A stretch of 36,286 nt of DNA from Akkermansiaceae bacterium (GCA_903878115.1 CAIRGO010000102.1:1-36286), one strand, 5' to 3'. Positions 8,754 through 16,962 are shown, counted from the stretch's first letter. Translations and numbers: made by a program. The notes: generated from the letters alone by a model not told the origin.

Positions 8754-9620
8754 ATGCAGACGCTATCAAGCCAAATGTGGCAGGAGTTAGCGACCGCACA
8801 CCGCGCTCGTGCTCAGTGCTGGACACTGCCTGCGCTGGATCGCCATTCTCGGCAACAATCGCATCCGGTGGATGATTTTCTTTTCACGTATTATAGTTTT
8901 CCGTTGACGAAGATCGAGCAATGGCATCCTGGGTTTGGGGTGGCCATTGCTTGCGATGAGGAAATGCGGCCTAGTTGGATGAAGAGACATTATACCTTAG
9001 AAAACGGTCATTTGTTTGCAGATCCGACTTTGTTGTTAGACAAAGAGCGAGCTCGATTTTTTTGGATCAGAGAGTTGTTAGCAAATACGGCTCAGCAGAG
9101 CGGCAACTTCGGATGCTTTGGCATGCACGAATGGGCAATGGTCTATCGATCGGGAGAAACCCGTCATGGCCACGTGACCGGCCTGCGATTGCCTGCGGAG
9201 GAGGTGGATCGTTTTGTGGAATCACGCCCCATTCGCTGCACGCATTATGATGCATTTCGATTTTTTACGCCTGAGGCGCGTCCCTTGAATCAATTGCAAC
9301 CAGAGTTAAATCATCGCGAAATCAATGAACAACCAGGGTGCATTCACGCGAATATGGATTTGTATAAATGGGCCTACAAATGTGTGCCATGGATTTCTGG
9401 TGAATTTTTGTTGGATTGTTTTTCGTTAGCCAAAGACTTGCGTCAATTGGACATGCGCGCCAGTCCGTATGATTTGCGGCAGTATGGCTACGATTCAGTA
9501 GATATCGAGACTGCCGATGGGCGGAAACAATATGAAATGGAACAGCGGAGTTTAGCAGAGCGCGCCGCACCCATGAGAGCTAAACTGATCGCTGTGTTGG
9601 ATCGAATGCTAGCTGTTTGA
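8754..9620 (+). CDS. conserved protein of unknown function (often misnamed 3-methyladenine DNA glycosylase)
   Basis: A soluble protein of 289 residues from the chosen start. I recognise the family by SHPVDDFLFTYYSFPLTKIE followed by WHPGFG, and by the Trp/His/Tyr-rich character throughout. Similar proteins in actinobacteria and elsewhere are labelled 3-methyladenine DNA glycosylase in databases, but I see no helix-hairpin-helix or known glycosylase motif, so function is best left open. Further conserved-looking stretches are FGMHEWAMVYR, HYDAFRFFTPEA and IHANMDLYKWAYK. In-frame ATGs lie at 8724, 8739 and 8754; the last follows a purine-rich GAGAGAAA and is chosen, giving MQTLSSQMWQ. It is divergent from sod and stands 51 nt upstream of gpmI, with which it may be cotranscribed. 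Confidence 0.75.
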   Translation: MQTLSSQMWQELATAHRARAQCWTLPALDRHSRQQSHPVDDFLFTYYSFPLTKIEQWHPGFGVAIACDEEMRPSWMKRHYTLENGHLFADPTLLLDKERARFFWIRELLANTAQQSGNFGCFGMHEWAMVYRSGETRHGHVTGLRLPAEEVDRFVESRPIRCTHYDAFRFFTPEARPLNQLQPELNHREINEQPGCIHANMDLYKWAYKCVPWISGEFLLDCFSLAKDLRQLDMRASPYDLRQYGYDSVDIETADGRKQYEMEQRSLAERAAPMRAKLIAVLDRMLAV

Positions 9621-9671
9621 GGGAAATCAATAAGAATTCCTGTGGACGTCAGCGCCGCAGTGGAGTAAGTA

Positions 9672-11225
9672 GTGCCCGTCATGGCAAAGAAACCAGTAGT
9701 ATTGATCATTCGTGATGGATGGGGTGTGAATCCCGGAGGAAAAGAAACCGCGGAACGCGACGGCAATGCTACGCTTTTAGCTCAGACCCCTTTTCATGAT
9801 CTCCTCTATGCCACATTTCCGCAGGCACGGCTTTCCGCTAGCGGGATGGATGTCGGTTTGCCTGATGGACAAATGGGCAATAGCGAAGTAGGACATCTGA
9901 ATCTCGGTGCTGGACGCATTGTTTGGCAGGATTTGACGCGCATCAATAAATCAATTCTCGATGGCGAATTGGAGCAAAATTCCAATCTACAAGCAGCCTT
10001 TGCGAAGGCAAAAAATTCCCGACTCCACTTGATCGGTTTGGTGAGTGATGGCGGTGTTCATTCTCACCAAGACCATTTGATCGCCATTGCACACATGGCT
10101 GCTCGTGCAGGGGTGACGGATACTTTGGTTCACGCGATCACCGATGGTCGTGATACTTCGCCTACCAGCGGTGCTGGTTATCTAACGGAAGTGGCAAGTC
10201 GTTTGCAAGGCAGCCATGCCACCATCGCTACTGCGATTGGTCGTTACTATGCGATGGATCGCGATAAACGCTGGGAAAGAAATAAACTTGCGTGGGATGC
10301 GATCGTGCTTGGTCGTGGCGAAGTCACTACGCTATCGCCTGGTGATGCTGTGCATGCTGCCTACGCTGCCGATCCTCGTGGTGATGAATTTCTCCAACCA
10401 TTAATTTTTTCTCATGCTAACGAACTACGCGTGCGCGATGGTGATGTGTTTTTGTGGTTCAATTATCGCAGCGACCGCACGCGACAATTGACCGATGCTT
10501 TTTTGATCGATGATTTCGATAGTTTTGATCGTGAAGTACTGCCGAAGGTCGAATACGTGACTCTCACAAGTTATGGCGCGGGTTATGATTGCCCGATCAT
10601 TTTTGAGCCGCAATCGCTGTCGATGATTTTGGGTGAAACAGTATCGAATGCTGGTCTCACGCAGTTGCGATCTGCGGAAACGGAAAAATATCCCCACGTC
10701 ACATTTTTCTTTAATGGCGGAGTGGAGCCACCATATCCGGGCGAAGATCGCTATCTTGCCATTAGCCCTAAAGAGGTGGCAACTTACGACTTCAAACCAC
10801 AAATGAGCGGACCAGATGTGGCGTTTGAAGTCTATCGACGCATGGAAAATTACGACCTAGTGATTGTGAATTTTGCCAACCCCGATATGGTAGGGCACAC
10901 GGGGGTTGTCGAAGCAGGCGTTCACGCAGTAGAAACCATCGACCTAGGTGTCCGACTATTAGTCGAGCGCACATTAGCACTTGGCGGAAAACTTTTCATC
11001 ACAGCCGATCATGGCAATTGTGAAGTGATGCGCAATCCCGATGGATCGCCGCATACGGCACATACGACAAACCTAGTACATTCGCTCTACGTTGCGGCAG
11101 ATGCGGATCAGTATAAGCTGCACGATGGTATTCTCGCTGATGTAGCGCCGACATTGTTAGCCATGTTAGGTGTCGCTCAACCTGCGGAGATGACTGGTAA
11201 ATCCTTGTTAGAGAAAAAGGCATAA
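9672..11225 (+). CDS. gpmI: 2,3-bisphosphoglycerate-independent phosphoglycerate mutase
   Basis: Interconverts 3- and 2-phosphoglycerate in glycolysis and gluconeogenesis using two Mn2+ ions and a phosphoserine intermediate. The length, 517 residues, is typical. Motifs seen: RDGWG (first metal Asp, residue 15), GQMGNSEVGHLNLGAGR with the catalytic serine (about residue 71), HAITDGRDTSP, GRYYAMDRDKRW, FNYRSDRTRQL and ADHGNCEV (metal-binding Asp/His). The start is either the GTG at 9672, 6 nt after GGAG (9662-9665), or the ATG at 9681; the spacing favours the GTG. It is followed 7 nt later by trmL, so the two are probably cotranscribed. The gene also shows the TTA-before-G codon bias: six of the seven TTA codons I could find precede G. 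Confidence 0.97.
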   Translation: MPVMAKKPVVLIIRDGWGVNPGGKETAERDGNATLLAQTPFHDLLYATFPQARLSASGMDVGLPDGQMGNSEVGHLNLGAGRIVWQDLTRINKSILDGELEQNSNLQAAFAKAKNSRLHLIGLVSDGGVHSHQDHLIAIAHMAARAGVTDTLVHAITDGRDTSPTSGAGYLTEVASRLQGSHATIATAIGRYYAMDRDKRWERNKLAWDAIVLGRGEVTTLSPGDAVHAAYAADPRGDEFLQPLIFSHANELRVRDGDVFLWFNYRSDRTRQLTDAFLIDDFDSFDREVLPKVEYVTLTSYGAGYDCPIIFEPQSLSMILGETVSNAGLTQLRSAETEKYPHVTFFFNGGVEPPYPGEDRYLAISPKEVATYDFKPQMSGPDVAFEVYRRMENYDLVIVNFANPDMVGHTGVVEAGVHAVETIDLGVRLLVERTLALGGKLFITADHGNCEVMRNPDGSPHTAHTTNLVHSLYVAADADQYKLHDGILADVAPTLLAMLGVAQPAEMTGKSLLEKKA

Positions 11226-11232
11226 TTTTTCC

Positions 11233-11688
11233 ATGTTTCACATCGTTCTCGTAGCACCAGAAATTCCTCATAACGCCGGTGCCGCTGGGCGCTTGGCGTT
11301 GGCTACTGGTTCGGTATTGCATTTGATCAAACCACTCGGATTTTCGTTAGAAGACAAATACGTTCGTCGCACGGGACTGGACTATTGGAAAGATGTTGAC
11401 CTGCGCGTATGGGAGAATCTCGAAGAAATGCAAGCGGCTGCCGGAGTTGATGCGAGATTTTGGTATTTGAGCACCAAGGCTGCAAAAGGCTTGTGGGATG
11501 CGAAATTTGCTGATGGCGATTATCTGATCTTTGGTTGTGAAGGCAGAGGCTTGCCAGAGAACATTGTCTATGGGGCAGGGGAGCAAGCCGTCACCATTCC
11601 GATGAAAGCAGATAGCACACGCAGCTTGAATCTTTCCACCGCTGTAGCCATCGTGCTTTACGAAGCGGTGAGACAGGTGGGATTTTGA
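11233..11688 (+). CDS. trmL: tRNA (cytidine(34)-2'-O)-methyltransferase, SpoU/TrmL family
   Basis: Transfers a methyl group from S-adenosylmethionine to the ribose of the wobble nucleotide in certain tRNAs, typically tRNA-Leu. At 151 residues it is the minimal trefoil-knot SPOUT domain expected of TrmL. All three SpoU motifs are present: EIPHNAGAAGRLALATG (motif 1), DYLIFGCEGRGLPENI (motif 2) and DSTRSLNLSTAVAIVLYEAV (motif 3). The ATG lies 7 nt after the gpmI stop. Its TGA directly abuts the oppositely oriented stop of the next gene within TGATCA (11686-11691), so there is no spacer between the convergent genes. Confidence 0.94.
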   Translation: MFHIVLVAPEIPHNAGAAGRLALATGSVLHLIKPLGFSLEDKYVRRTGLDYWKDVDLRVWENLEEMQAAAGVDARFWYLSTKAAKGLWDAKFADGDYLIFGCEGRGLPENIVYGAGEQAVTIPMKADSTRSLNLSTAVAIVLYEAVRQVGF

Positions 11689-12942
11689 TCAAGGAGAAAT
11701 GATCACGGGAGTGCCGCTGGTGGCTTCGGCGAAAATTTCTAACAAGTCATCTTGATTCAAACTCAGACAGCCCCAAGTAAGTGCGCGGCTTCCTGCTGGA
11801 TCCCAGCCGTTTTCGGCCCAGCCATGAATGCCGATTCCTCCGCCAAGTGCGGTGTTTTGTGGCGGCATGACCTTGCGCTTGTGCGCTGCGACAATGCTTT
11901 CCATCACAGGTTGGGTAATGCGTTTTTCGGCAAATCCTAGACGCGCATCATAACTGTTAGGGTAATCGAGTCGGATCCACGCGACTCCGAGAAATTTTCG
12001 CCACTCTTCGCCATCGAACGGTCCTTTTGCTTTGCTGAGTATGTGGTATTCGCCCTCGGGCATTTTGAGATCACCTTCTGCCAGTTTATGGCCTAACGGT
12101 TTTTGACTGAGTGCAACTTCGTAAGTTTTGATTACTTGGCCTTTTTTGATCAGGTGCATTTGGTGGGTGCTTTTTATCGCCCAGAAGATCTTTGTGGCTG
12201 TCGCGGGGTGCGTAAGTTTGCGATGCGCATTGATAAAACTTGATGGTTGCTCGTAGTTTTTCTGCACCATCTCGGTCGTCCAACCATTGCTCGATGGCCA
12301 AAATTCAGGTGAAAATTTCGCCATTTCATCCTTACGGATTTCAAAGTGGAGGTGAGCAGGAAATCGATCACCATCGCCCTTACCAATCGTTCCAATCAGT
12401 TCGCGGCGTTTCACGAGTTGATCTTTTACCACTTTCATTTCGTGAAGATGATCGTACTGAGAAAAGATGCGTCTGCGTTGTCCATTTTCCAGATAATAGT
12501 GCTCGATCACCACGATGTTTCCGTAAGGTCCAGTGGCTTTTTGTGCGTAGATCACACGTCCATTTCCGATCGAGTAAATCGGCTGTCCGAGATCAGTATC
12601 ACCGCCGCCATTGCCATTCCAATCCTCGCCAGTATGGATGCCGAGAGAATAGTTTTCGGCAAAATTGGTAGCGATATACCAGCCTGAGTATTTTTTTCCG
12701 TTAGGGGCGATATACGAACCTTTTGCATTTACATCTCCTATGGGAAAGTCAAAGCCATCTGCGAGTTGAGGATCGATGAATTGTTGCAATCGAGCGGCGT
12801 TGTCGTTTGCTGTGATTTGTTCCGGTGTGAGCAACTGAACTGCGGGTGTCACTAAAATACTCGGTTGATTGTCTTCAGAATATACGAGTGCCAACAGAGA
12901 AATAGAAATAGTCGTGATGCCGACAAAATAAAGTTTGTTCAT
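11689..12942 (-). CDS. M23 endopeptidase fused to an L,D-transpeptidase (YkuD) domain
   Basis: A 417-residue cell-wall enzyme combining two opposing activities. After one N-terminal hydrophobic anchor or signal (residues 5-21) comes a LytM/M23 domain with the zinc motif H103-x3-D107 (HTGEDW), YDHLHE and H197-L-H199 (HLHFE), all intact, so peptide cross-link cleavage is expected. From about residue 250 an ErfK/YkuD domain follows: LIKKGQVIKTYEVALSQKP, IGIHG with H373, then TWGCLSL with catalytic C392. The usual SHGC-R is TWGC-S here, a variant seen in other YkuD enzymes. It would form 3-3 peptidoglycan cross-links or attach proteins. It is last in a four-gene operon, and its ATG overlaps the DUF1501 stop (ATGA). 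Confidence 0.9.
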   Translation of the reverse strand: MNKLYFVGITTISISLLALVYSEDNQPSILVTPAVQLLTPEQITANDNAARLQQFIDPQLADGFDFPIGDVNAKGSYIAPNGKKYSGWYIATNFAENYSLGIHTGEDWNGNGGGDTDLGQPIYSIGNGRVIYAQKATGPYGNIVVIEHYYLENGQRRRIFSQYDHLHEMKVVKDQLVKRRELIGTIGKGDGDRFPAHLHFEIRKDEMAKFSPEFWPSSNGWTTEMVQKNYEQPSSFINAHRKLTHPATATKIFWAIKSTHQMHLIKKGQVIKTYEVALSQKPLGHKLAEGDLKMPEGEYHILSKAKGPFDGEEWRKFLGVAWIRLDYPNSYDARLGFAEKRITQPVMESIVAAHKRKVMPPQNTALGGGIGIHGWAENGWDPAGSRALTWGCLSLNQDDLLEIFAEATSGTPVIISP

Positions 12943-14066
12943 GATAAGGAAGAAATTGGCTCTAACGAAAAATCAGGAAACACCTGATTCATCGGTGCGC
13001 TGGGTGATATCTTAGTGAGTAGCGGAGCCAATACATTGCGATAGTTATTGATAACGGGTAAATCACCCGGACCGCTGAGTTGGGTTGATGCTAGCCCTGA
13101 CCAAGTGCCATGCATACGCCCTCCTTGATGGTTGCCGCCTAACAAAAACATCGCGCTCCCGAGACCATGATCTGTTCCACCGGCGCTGTTTTCAGCAACT
13201 CTGCGCCCAAATTCGGTCATGACGATCACTGTGGTATGATCTAACAACTTACCACCTAAATCCTGCGCAAAAGCAGCCAAACCATTGCCGAGTTGCAGGA
13301 TGGGACTATTGATCACGGATGATTGCGTAAGATGTGAATCCCAACCGCCAAGGCTAATGGCAACTGCTTGCACCCCCACGCGTGCTTTCAGCAGTTTCGC
13401 GATCTGTTTCATTCCTTGTCCGAAAGTTTCGTTACCATATTGTGCTCCGTTAGCTGGCGCAGAACGATCATTGGTGAGTGATTCAATTTTTTTTAAGGCG
13501 GCTAGCGCTAGCGCTCCTGCCGTGCCTAACAAATCAGGGGTGCTACCATACATGCTCGCGAGTTCTTGGATGAATGCGGGTTTAGCGTATTTTCCCAAAC
13601 CAAAGTCTTGCAACGATTGCATCGCCGCGCACGATGGCGCGCCGCGCAGGCATTCAGGCAGTTGTGAACCGATAGCTACTGCGGTGAGTGGTGATTCTCC
13701 GGCATCGGGCCGCACGCGTAAAAATCGCCCTAACCAACCACCTGCCGCGAGGCCGCCGTGCTCCATAAAATCCTGCGCTTCAAAATGCGATCGTGTCTGA
13801 TCTTCTGAACCGACCGCGTGGATCGCGCTCAGTTTGCCTTCCTTCCACCATGGCAGAATTGCGGAGAGATTTGGATGAAGTCCAAAAAATCCATCGATAT
13901 CTAACAGCTCATTTTTTTTCAGCCCAATCGTCGGTCTAGCGCGGTAGTAGCCATCATCAGCGTGTGGCGTTACTAAGTGCAGACCGTCAGCTCCGCCACG
14001 CAAGAAAACAACTACCAAGGTTTTCTCGGTATCGCGGTTGTCATTGATGATTGCGGTGGATGCCAT
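12939..14066 (-). CDS. DUF1501 protein
   Basis: A 375-residue member of DUF1501, distantly related to the alkaline phosphatase/sulfatase fold and very common in planctomycetes and verrucomicrobia, where it pairs with DUF1800. Family signatures are LVVVFLRGGADGLHLVTPHAD near the N-terminus (given over 20 residues only in part: VVVFLRGGADGLHL), SHFEAQDFMEHG, SLGGWDSH, and near the C-terminus VIVMTEFGRRVAENSAGGTD followed by HG. Unlike many relatives it shows no Tat signal, which suggests export with a partner or cytoplasmic location. The gap to the DUF1800 gene is 4 nt, and the next gene overlaps by 4 nt. Biochemical function is not established for the family. Confidence 0.92.
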   Translation of the reverse strand: MASTAIINDNRDTEKTLVVVFLRGGADGLHLVTPHADDGYYRARPTIGLKKNELLDIDGFFGLHPNLSAILPWWKEGKLSAIHAVGSEDQTRSHFEAQDFMEHGGLAAGGWLGRFLRVRPDAGESPLTAVAIGSQLPECLRGAPSCAAMQSLQDFGLGKYAKPAFIQELASMYGSTPDLLGTAGALALAALKKIESLTNDRSAPANGAQYGNETFGQGMKQIAKLLKARVGVQAVAISLGGWDSHLTQSSVINSPILQLGNGLAAFAQDLGGKLLDHTTVIVMTEFGRRVAENSAGGTDHGLGSAMFLLGGNHQGGRMHGTWSGLASTQLSGPGDLPVINNYRNVLAPLLTKISPSAPMNQVFPDFSLEPISSLS

Positions 14067-14070
14067 GATG

Positions 14071-15543
14071 TTAGTGGATTTGGAAGGAGGGACTGGCTAG
14101 CACTAATGCCAGCGGCGCACCTGATGCTTTCGCGGCTCGTATTTCCTCATCTGTCGCTTGTCTGCCAAGTAAATGTGCGGCACAAGGAATTTCGCCTCCC
14201 GCTGCTTTGACTAAAAGATGGGTGTCAAGCGCGGTTCCTTTGATTTGATTCGCAGCGAATTCGGAGGCAAAACGCCAACGCCACAGGAGAGTCGCCATCC
14301 ACGGTTGCGGTTCTGTCGGATAGCCATCGGGCGTTGGATATTGAAATGGTGAGTGGCCCATGCGCAAAAGATAGTCCTGCAGCGCTGGTCCCGCATCGGT
14401 CTCTGCTGCCGTTGCGCGAATCGCAGAAACCACATAGTGAAATGGACGTTTGATTTTGTTGCCTCGATGTTGCCAAAATTCTTCTTGTGCAAAAACTGAT
14501 TGCAGTGTTTCACGAATGTCACCGCCAGTTGTAAGAAAAGTTTTTGTGACATTTTCCACAGCTTGCTGAGGGGGATTGTCGGCGATGAAACATCGGCATA
14601 ACTTGGTGGCAAGATGATGAGCTGTGGATGGATGATGTGAAACAATATCGATGACGCGATCAAGATCGCCTACGCCGAGACCTGCTGGGATCGTCACGCC
14701 TAACACTTCCTTGGCTCCATCGTCATGATCTGCGGGGTGAAATTCGACTTTTCCCACAGCAAAACGTGCTTTGTGACGTTCGCGTAGTCCCCAACCGGTG
14801 AGGCAACGTGCCACTTCCATGACATCCTTTTGCGAATAACCACCATCAACTCCGAGTGTGTGAAGTTCTAACAATTCACGGGCATAGTTTTCATTTGGTT
14901 TTTCGTTAGGCTTGCTACGTTTATTGACGCGACCATCGAGATACCATAGCATCGCTGGACTGAGAGCCGATGCTTTGAGCATGGCGGCAAAGTTTCCCAA
15001 TGCATGTTTGCGGATTACAGAGCGATCATCGAGTGGCTTGAACCAGCGCGAGTCGCCTTTCGATGGATCGATATTAAAATGATCAGTCCAAAAATCTACC
15101 ATGACTTCGTGCAATTGCCGTTGCGAGTGAATGGCGCGCTGGATTTTAACACGAGTGAGTTGATCGAGTAATTCAGTTGGCGCATACTCTAACAATTCTC
15201 CTGCTGGGTGCGCATCGAGAGCTTCGAAATGTTTGCTCTTGCTGAGCGAGCGAGTATCATCGATGTCATCCGGGTTGAGTTGTTCATTGATGTAGGCACG
15301 GGCACCGATCGCCGTGATCCGAGCATGATCACCTGGGCGGGCGCCAAAACTCAGTCTGTTCAGCACATGGCTTGCATCATCGATGCTCGTAGCGAGAGGA
15401 ACATTGAATGGCGGCAGATTCCCATCTTGTTGTTGCGCCCATGAAAAAAACCATTGAGAAAAAGCAGAGAATCCACCAACGCCAGCCACAGCTCCACCTG
15501 CTGCTGCTACTTTTACGAAGGTGCGACGACTACTGTCTTTCAT
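14071..15543 (-). CDS. DUF1800 protein with twin-arginine signal
   Basis: A 490-residue DUF1800 protein. The N-terminus SSRRTFVKVAAAGGAVAG is a Tat signal, so export to the periplasm or envelope is likely. DUF1800 hallmarks are HVLNRLSFGARPGDH near residue 60, FWTDHFNID, the highly conserved NENYARELLELHTLG, then VARCLTGWG and a C-terminal region rich in Trp/Phe. DUF1800 and DUF1501 genes are almost always adjacent; they are often induced together in polymer-degrading PVC bacteria, but no biochemical activity is established. Its ATG overlaps the stop of the upstream membrane-protein gene, and the DUF1501 gene follows after 4 nt, so this is the second gene of one operon. Confidence 0.93.
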   Translation of the reverse strand: MKDSSRRTFVKVAAAGGAVAGVGGFSAFSQWFFSWAQQQDGNLPPFNVPLATSIDDASHVLNRLSFGARPGDHARITAIGARAYINEQLNPDDIDDTRSLSKSKHFEALDAHPAGELLEYAPTELLDQLTRVKIQRAIHSQRQLHEVMVDFWTDHFNIDPSKGDSRWFKPLDDRSVIRKHALGNFAAMLKASALSPAMLWYLDGRVNKRSKPNEKPNENYARELLELHTLGVDGGYSQKDVMEVARCLTGWGLRERHKARFAVGKVEFHPADHDDGAKEVLGVTIPAGLGVGDLDRVIDIVSHHPSTAHHLATKLCRCFIADNPPQQAVENVTKTFLTTGGDIRETLQSVFAQEEFWQHRGNKIKRPFHYVVSAIRATAAETDAGPALQDYLLRMGHSPFQYPTPDGYPTEPQPWMATLLWRWRFASEFAANQIKGTALDTHLLVKAAGGEIPCAAHLLGRQATDEEIRAAKASGAPLALVLASPSFQIH

Positions 15544-16067
15544 GAAATTTCCGATTGTTCACTGGCCAACAGTGGTGGTGGATTTTTACGTTGTCTCAAG
15601 GCAAAACACCACGCGCCGATGCCAGCAGCGAGGATGAGAGGAATTAGCAGCAATTGACCTAATACAGGCAGGAGAAATGTAAGTGACAACACCGTGCCAC
15701 CGCGTAGCACTGCGCGCCATGGTTGGCTTTCATCAATTGGCGTGCTCATGCCACGACCGATACGCCGAGCTAGTCCCGCGCTTCCTAACAGGCCGATAAA
15801 CAATGGCGCTGCAATCATGAACAAGCCAATCCACTTCAGTGCCACAGGAAATGCTTTGAGAACGATCAATCCAAGAATGATCGGCAACACTCCCGCAAGA
15901 AATCCAAGAAGAGTGATCAAGATCGGTCTCGCAAATTTTTCCTCGCAGCGCTCAACTAGTCTTGGAAACAACGCCGTAGCTGCCAGCCAATAACTAAGAA
16001 ACATCATGAGTAAACCTATAGTAGTGAAAACCCAAGCAAGAACGTTTGCCGTAGTGATATATTCCAT
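15540..16067 (-). CDS. small multi-pass membrane protein, unknown function
   Basis: A 175-residue integral membrane protein that I cannot assign to a named family. Hydrophobic segments are at about 8-32, 47-72, 78-95 and 120-158 (two helices probable in the last), so four or five membrane passes are likely. A short charged loop GRGMSTPIDESQPWRAVLRG separates the third and fourth. The C-terminal tail is basic then acidic (RQRKNPPPLLASEQSEIS). It heads the DUF1800/DUF1501/M23-LDT operon and overlaps DUF1800 by 4 nt, so a role in the envelope localisation or export of those proteins is possible, but that is inference from position only. Confidence 0.75.
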   Translation of the reverse strand: MEYITTANVLAWVFTTIGLLMMFLSYWLAATALFPRLVERCEEKFARPILITLLGFLAGVLPIILGLIVLKAFPVALKWIGLFMIAAPLFIGLLGSAGLARRIGRGMSTPIDESQPWRAVLRGGTVLSLTFLLPVLGQLLLIPLILAAGIGAWCFALRQRKNPPPLLASEQSEIS

Positions 16068-16266
16068 AGTGAAAAAACTAGTGAAATGGCAAAAAATTGC
16101 GAGGAAAAACTAATTGAAAAATTAGAATGCATAGGGAAATAGCGCTATATTAACAGAGGAAAATCACTGGAAGTTAGAGCAGGCGTCTCGCAATTTTTGT
16201 TAGATAAATACAATAGAGCGTATTCTTGCTGATGCAATTACCCCCTCTAACACATCGTATCTATCA

Positions 16267-16683
16267 TCAGGTAGAAAATGGATTTAGGACTTTCACGCCT
16301 GCGTGTTTGAAGTATGTGACGTTGCGCGTCACGATTGTCAGTCCGTGGCGATGGGCAGTGGCGGCAAGTTGGCTATCTATTGTAGGAAGTGTATTGCCGC
16401 GCTTATCTGCCCGAGCAACAAGTTGACCCCAAACGTGTGCCGTACTGGTATTAAAACTAAGGATACGTCCTTCCATACGATGGCATAATTCTGTCAACCA
16501 TGATTGCAGCGCTGTTTTACGTTTGCCAGAGGTAAGGTATTCAATCCCTCGCTTAATTTCACCAATCGAAATGCTGCTAACATAAAGTTCTGGCTCGTGC
16601 TTACTCAGCCATTGCAGCACTAGAGGATCAGGCTTAGTTTTGACGAGTTCGCTAAAAACGTTATTATCGACGAGGTAACCCAT
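16267..16683 (-). CDS. vapC: VapC-like PIN-domain ribonuclease toxin
   Basis: A 138-residue PIN-domain toxin of the VapC/FitB group, expected to be a Mg2+-dependent endoribonuclease held inactive by the adjacent antitoxin. Acidic residues are visible at D6 (YLVDNNVFSELV), E42 (SIGEIKRGIEYL) and D103 (TIDSQLAATA). The C-terminal TRNVTYF corresponds to the usual TRN--DF, so the final aspartate is replaced by Tyr while N121 remains. The second residue after D6 is Asn where Thr is usual (DNNV for DTNV). These may be neutral or may lower activity. It starts 4 nt after the antitoxin stop, a typical coupled arrangement. Confidence 0.9.
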   Translation of the reverse strand: MGYLVDNNVFSELVKTKPDPLVLQWLSKHEPELYVSSISIGEIKRGIEYLTSGKRKTALQSWLTELCHRMEGRILSFNTSTAHVWGQLVARADKRGNTLPTIDSQLAATAHRHGLTIVTRNVTYFKHAGVKVLNPFST

Positions 16684-16687
16684 AGCA

Positions 16688-16924
16688 TTAAAGAGAAAGG
16701 GGACGAGTGGAGTCTTTTGAACGCGGTGCGAGCACTAACGGATAAGGGCAGGCGAGTAGGTGGTCAATAAGCCCCTGATTGGGCCTGCGGGAGATACGAC
16801 GGAGAACAATCGTGTCTTCGTCTTCGATAAATACTTCAAAATCTTGACCTGGCTCCAACTGCATCTGTTCACGGACCGCACTGGGTAGGACAATCTGGCC
16901 TTTTTGGGATAGTACTGTGGTCAT
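16688..16924 (-). CDS. vapB: VapB-like AbrB/SpoVT-fold antitoxin
   Basis: A 78-residue antitoxin with an N-terminal swapped-hairpin AbrB DNA-binding domain (SQKGQIVLPSAVREQMQLEP, then GQDFEVFIEDEDTIVLRRIS) and a short C-terminal tail that would wrap the toxin. Antitoxins of this group repress their own operon. The likely operator is the perfect palindrome GTAAGA-AAA-TCTTAC at 16926-16940, directly before the start and overlapping the -10 box. The first 17 or so codons and about 58 nt of upstream DNA have a diverged duplicate at the start of the trypsin-like gene. Confidence 0.92.
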   Translation of the reverse strand: MTTVLSQKGQIVLPSAVREQMQLEPGQDFEVFIEDEDTIVLRRISRRPNQGLIDHLLACPYPLVLAPRSKDSTRPLSL

Positions 16925-16925
16925 G

Positions 16926-16940
16926 GTAAGAAAATCTTAC
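16926..16940. promoter_or_regulatory. probable VapB operator palindrome
   Basis: GTAAGAAAATCTTAC has perfect 6-bp arms (16926-16931 and 16935-16940) around AAA. It lies one base before the vapB ATG and contains the -10 hexamer. Position and symmetry are what is expected for autorepression by an AbrB-fold antitoxin dimer. Confidence 0.6.
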
Positions 16941-16962
16941 ACCGCTTCCGTAAACAAGGCAA
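16934..16962 (-). promoter_or_regulatory. vapBC promoter, leaderless geometry
   Basis: On the minus strand TTGCCT (16957-16962, 4 of 6), an exact 17-nt spacer, TAAGAT (16934-16939, 4 of 6), then 9 nt to the ATG at 16924. Predicted transcription start is within 2-3 nt of the start codon. The same spacing and -10 are kept in the duplicated copy upstream of the trypsin-like gene. Confidence 0.6.

Noticed and set aside
11686-11691. TGATCA in which the two convergent genes place their stop codons back to back
   Set aside because: A neat arrangement, but a six-base coincidence at a zero-spacer convergent junction has no need of a special explanation.
16068-16266. AT-rich spacer between vapC and the DUF1800 operon examined for an RNA gene or attachment site
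   Set aside because: It holds only short A/T runs and weak dyads such as CTAATTGAAAAATTAG; no tRNA-like fold, direct repeat or integrase gene supports an attachment site.
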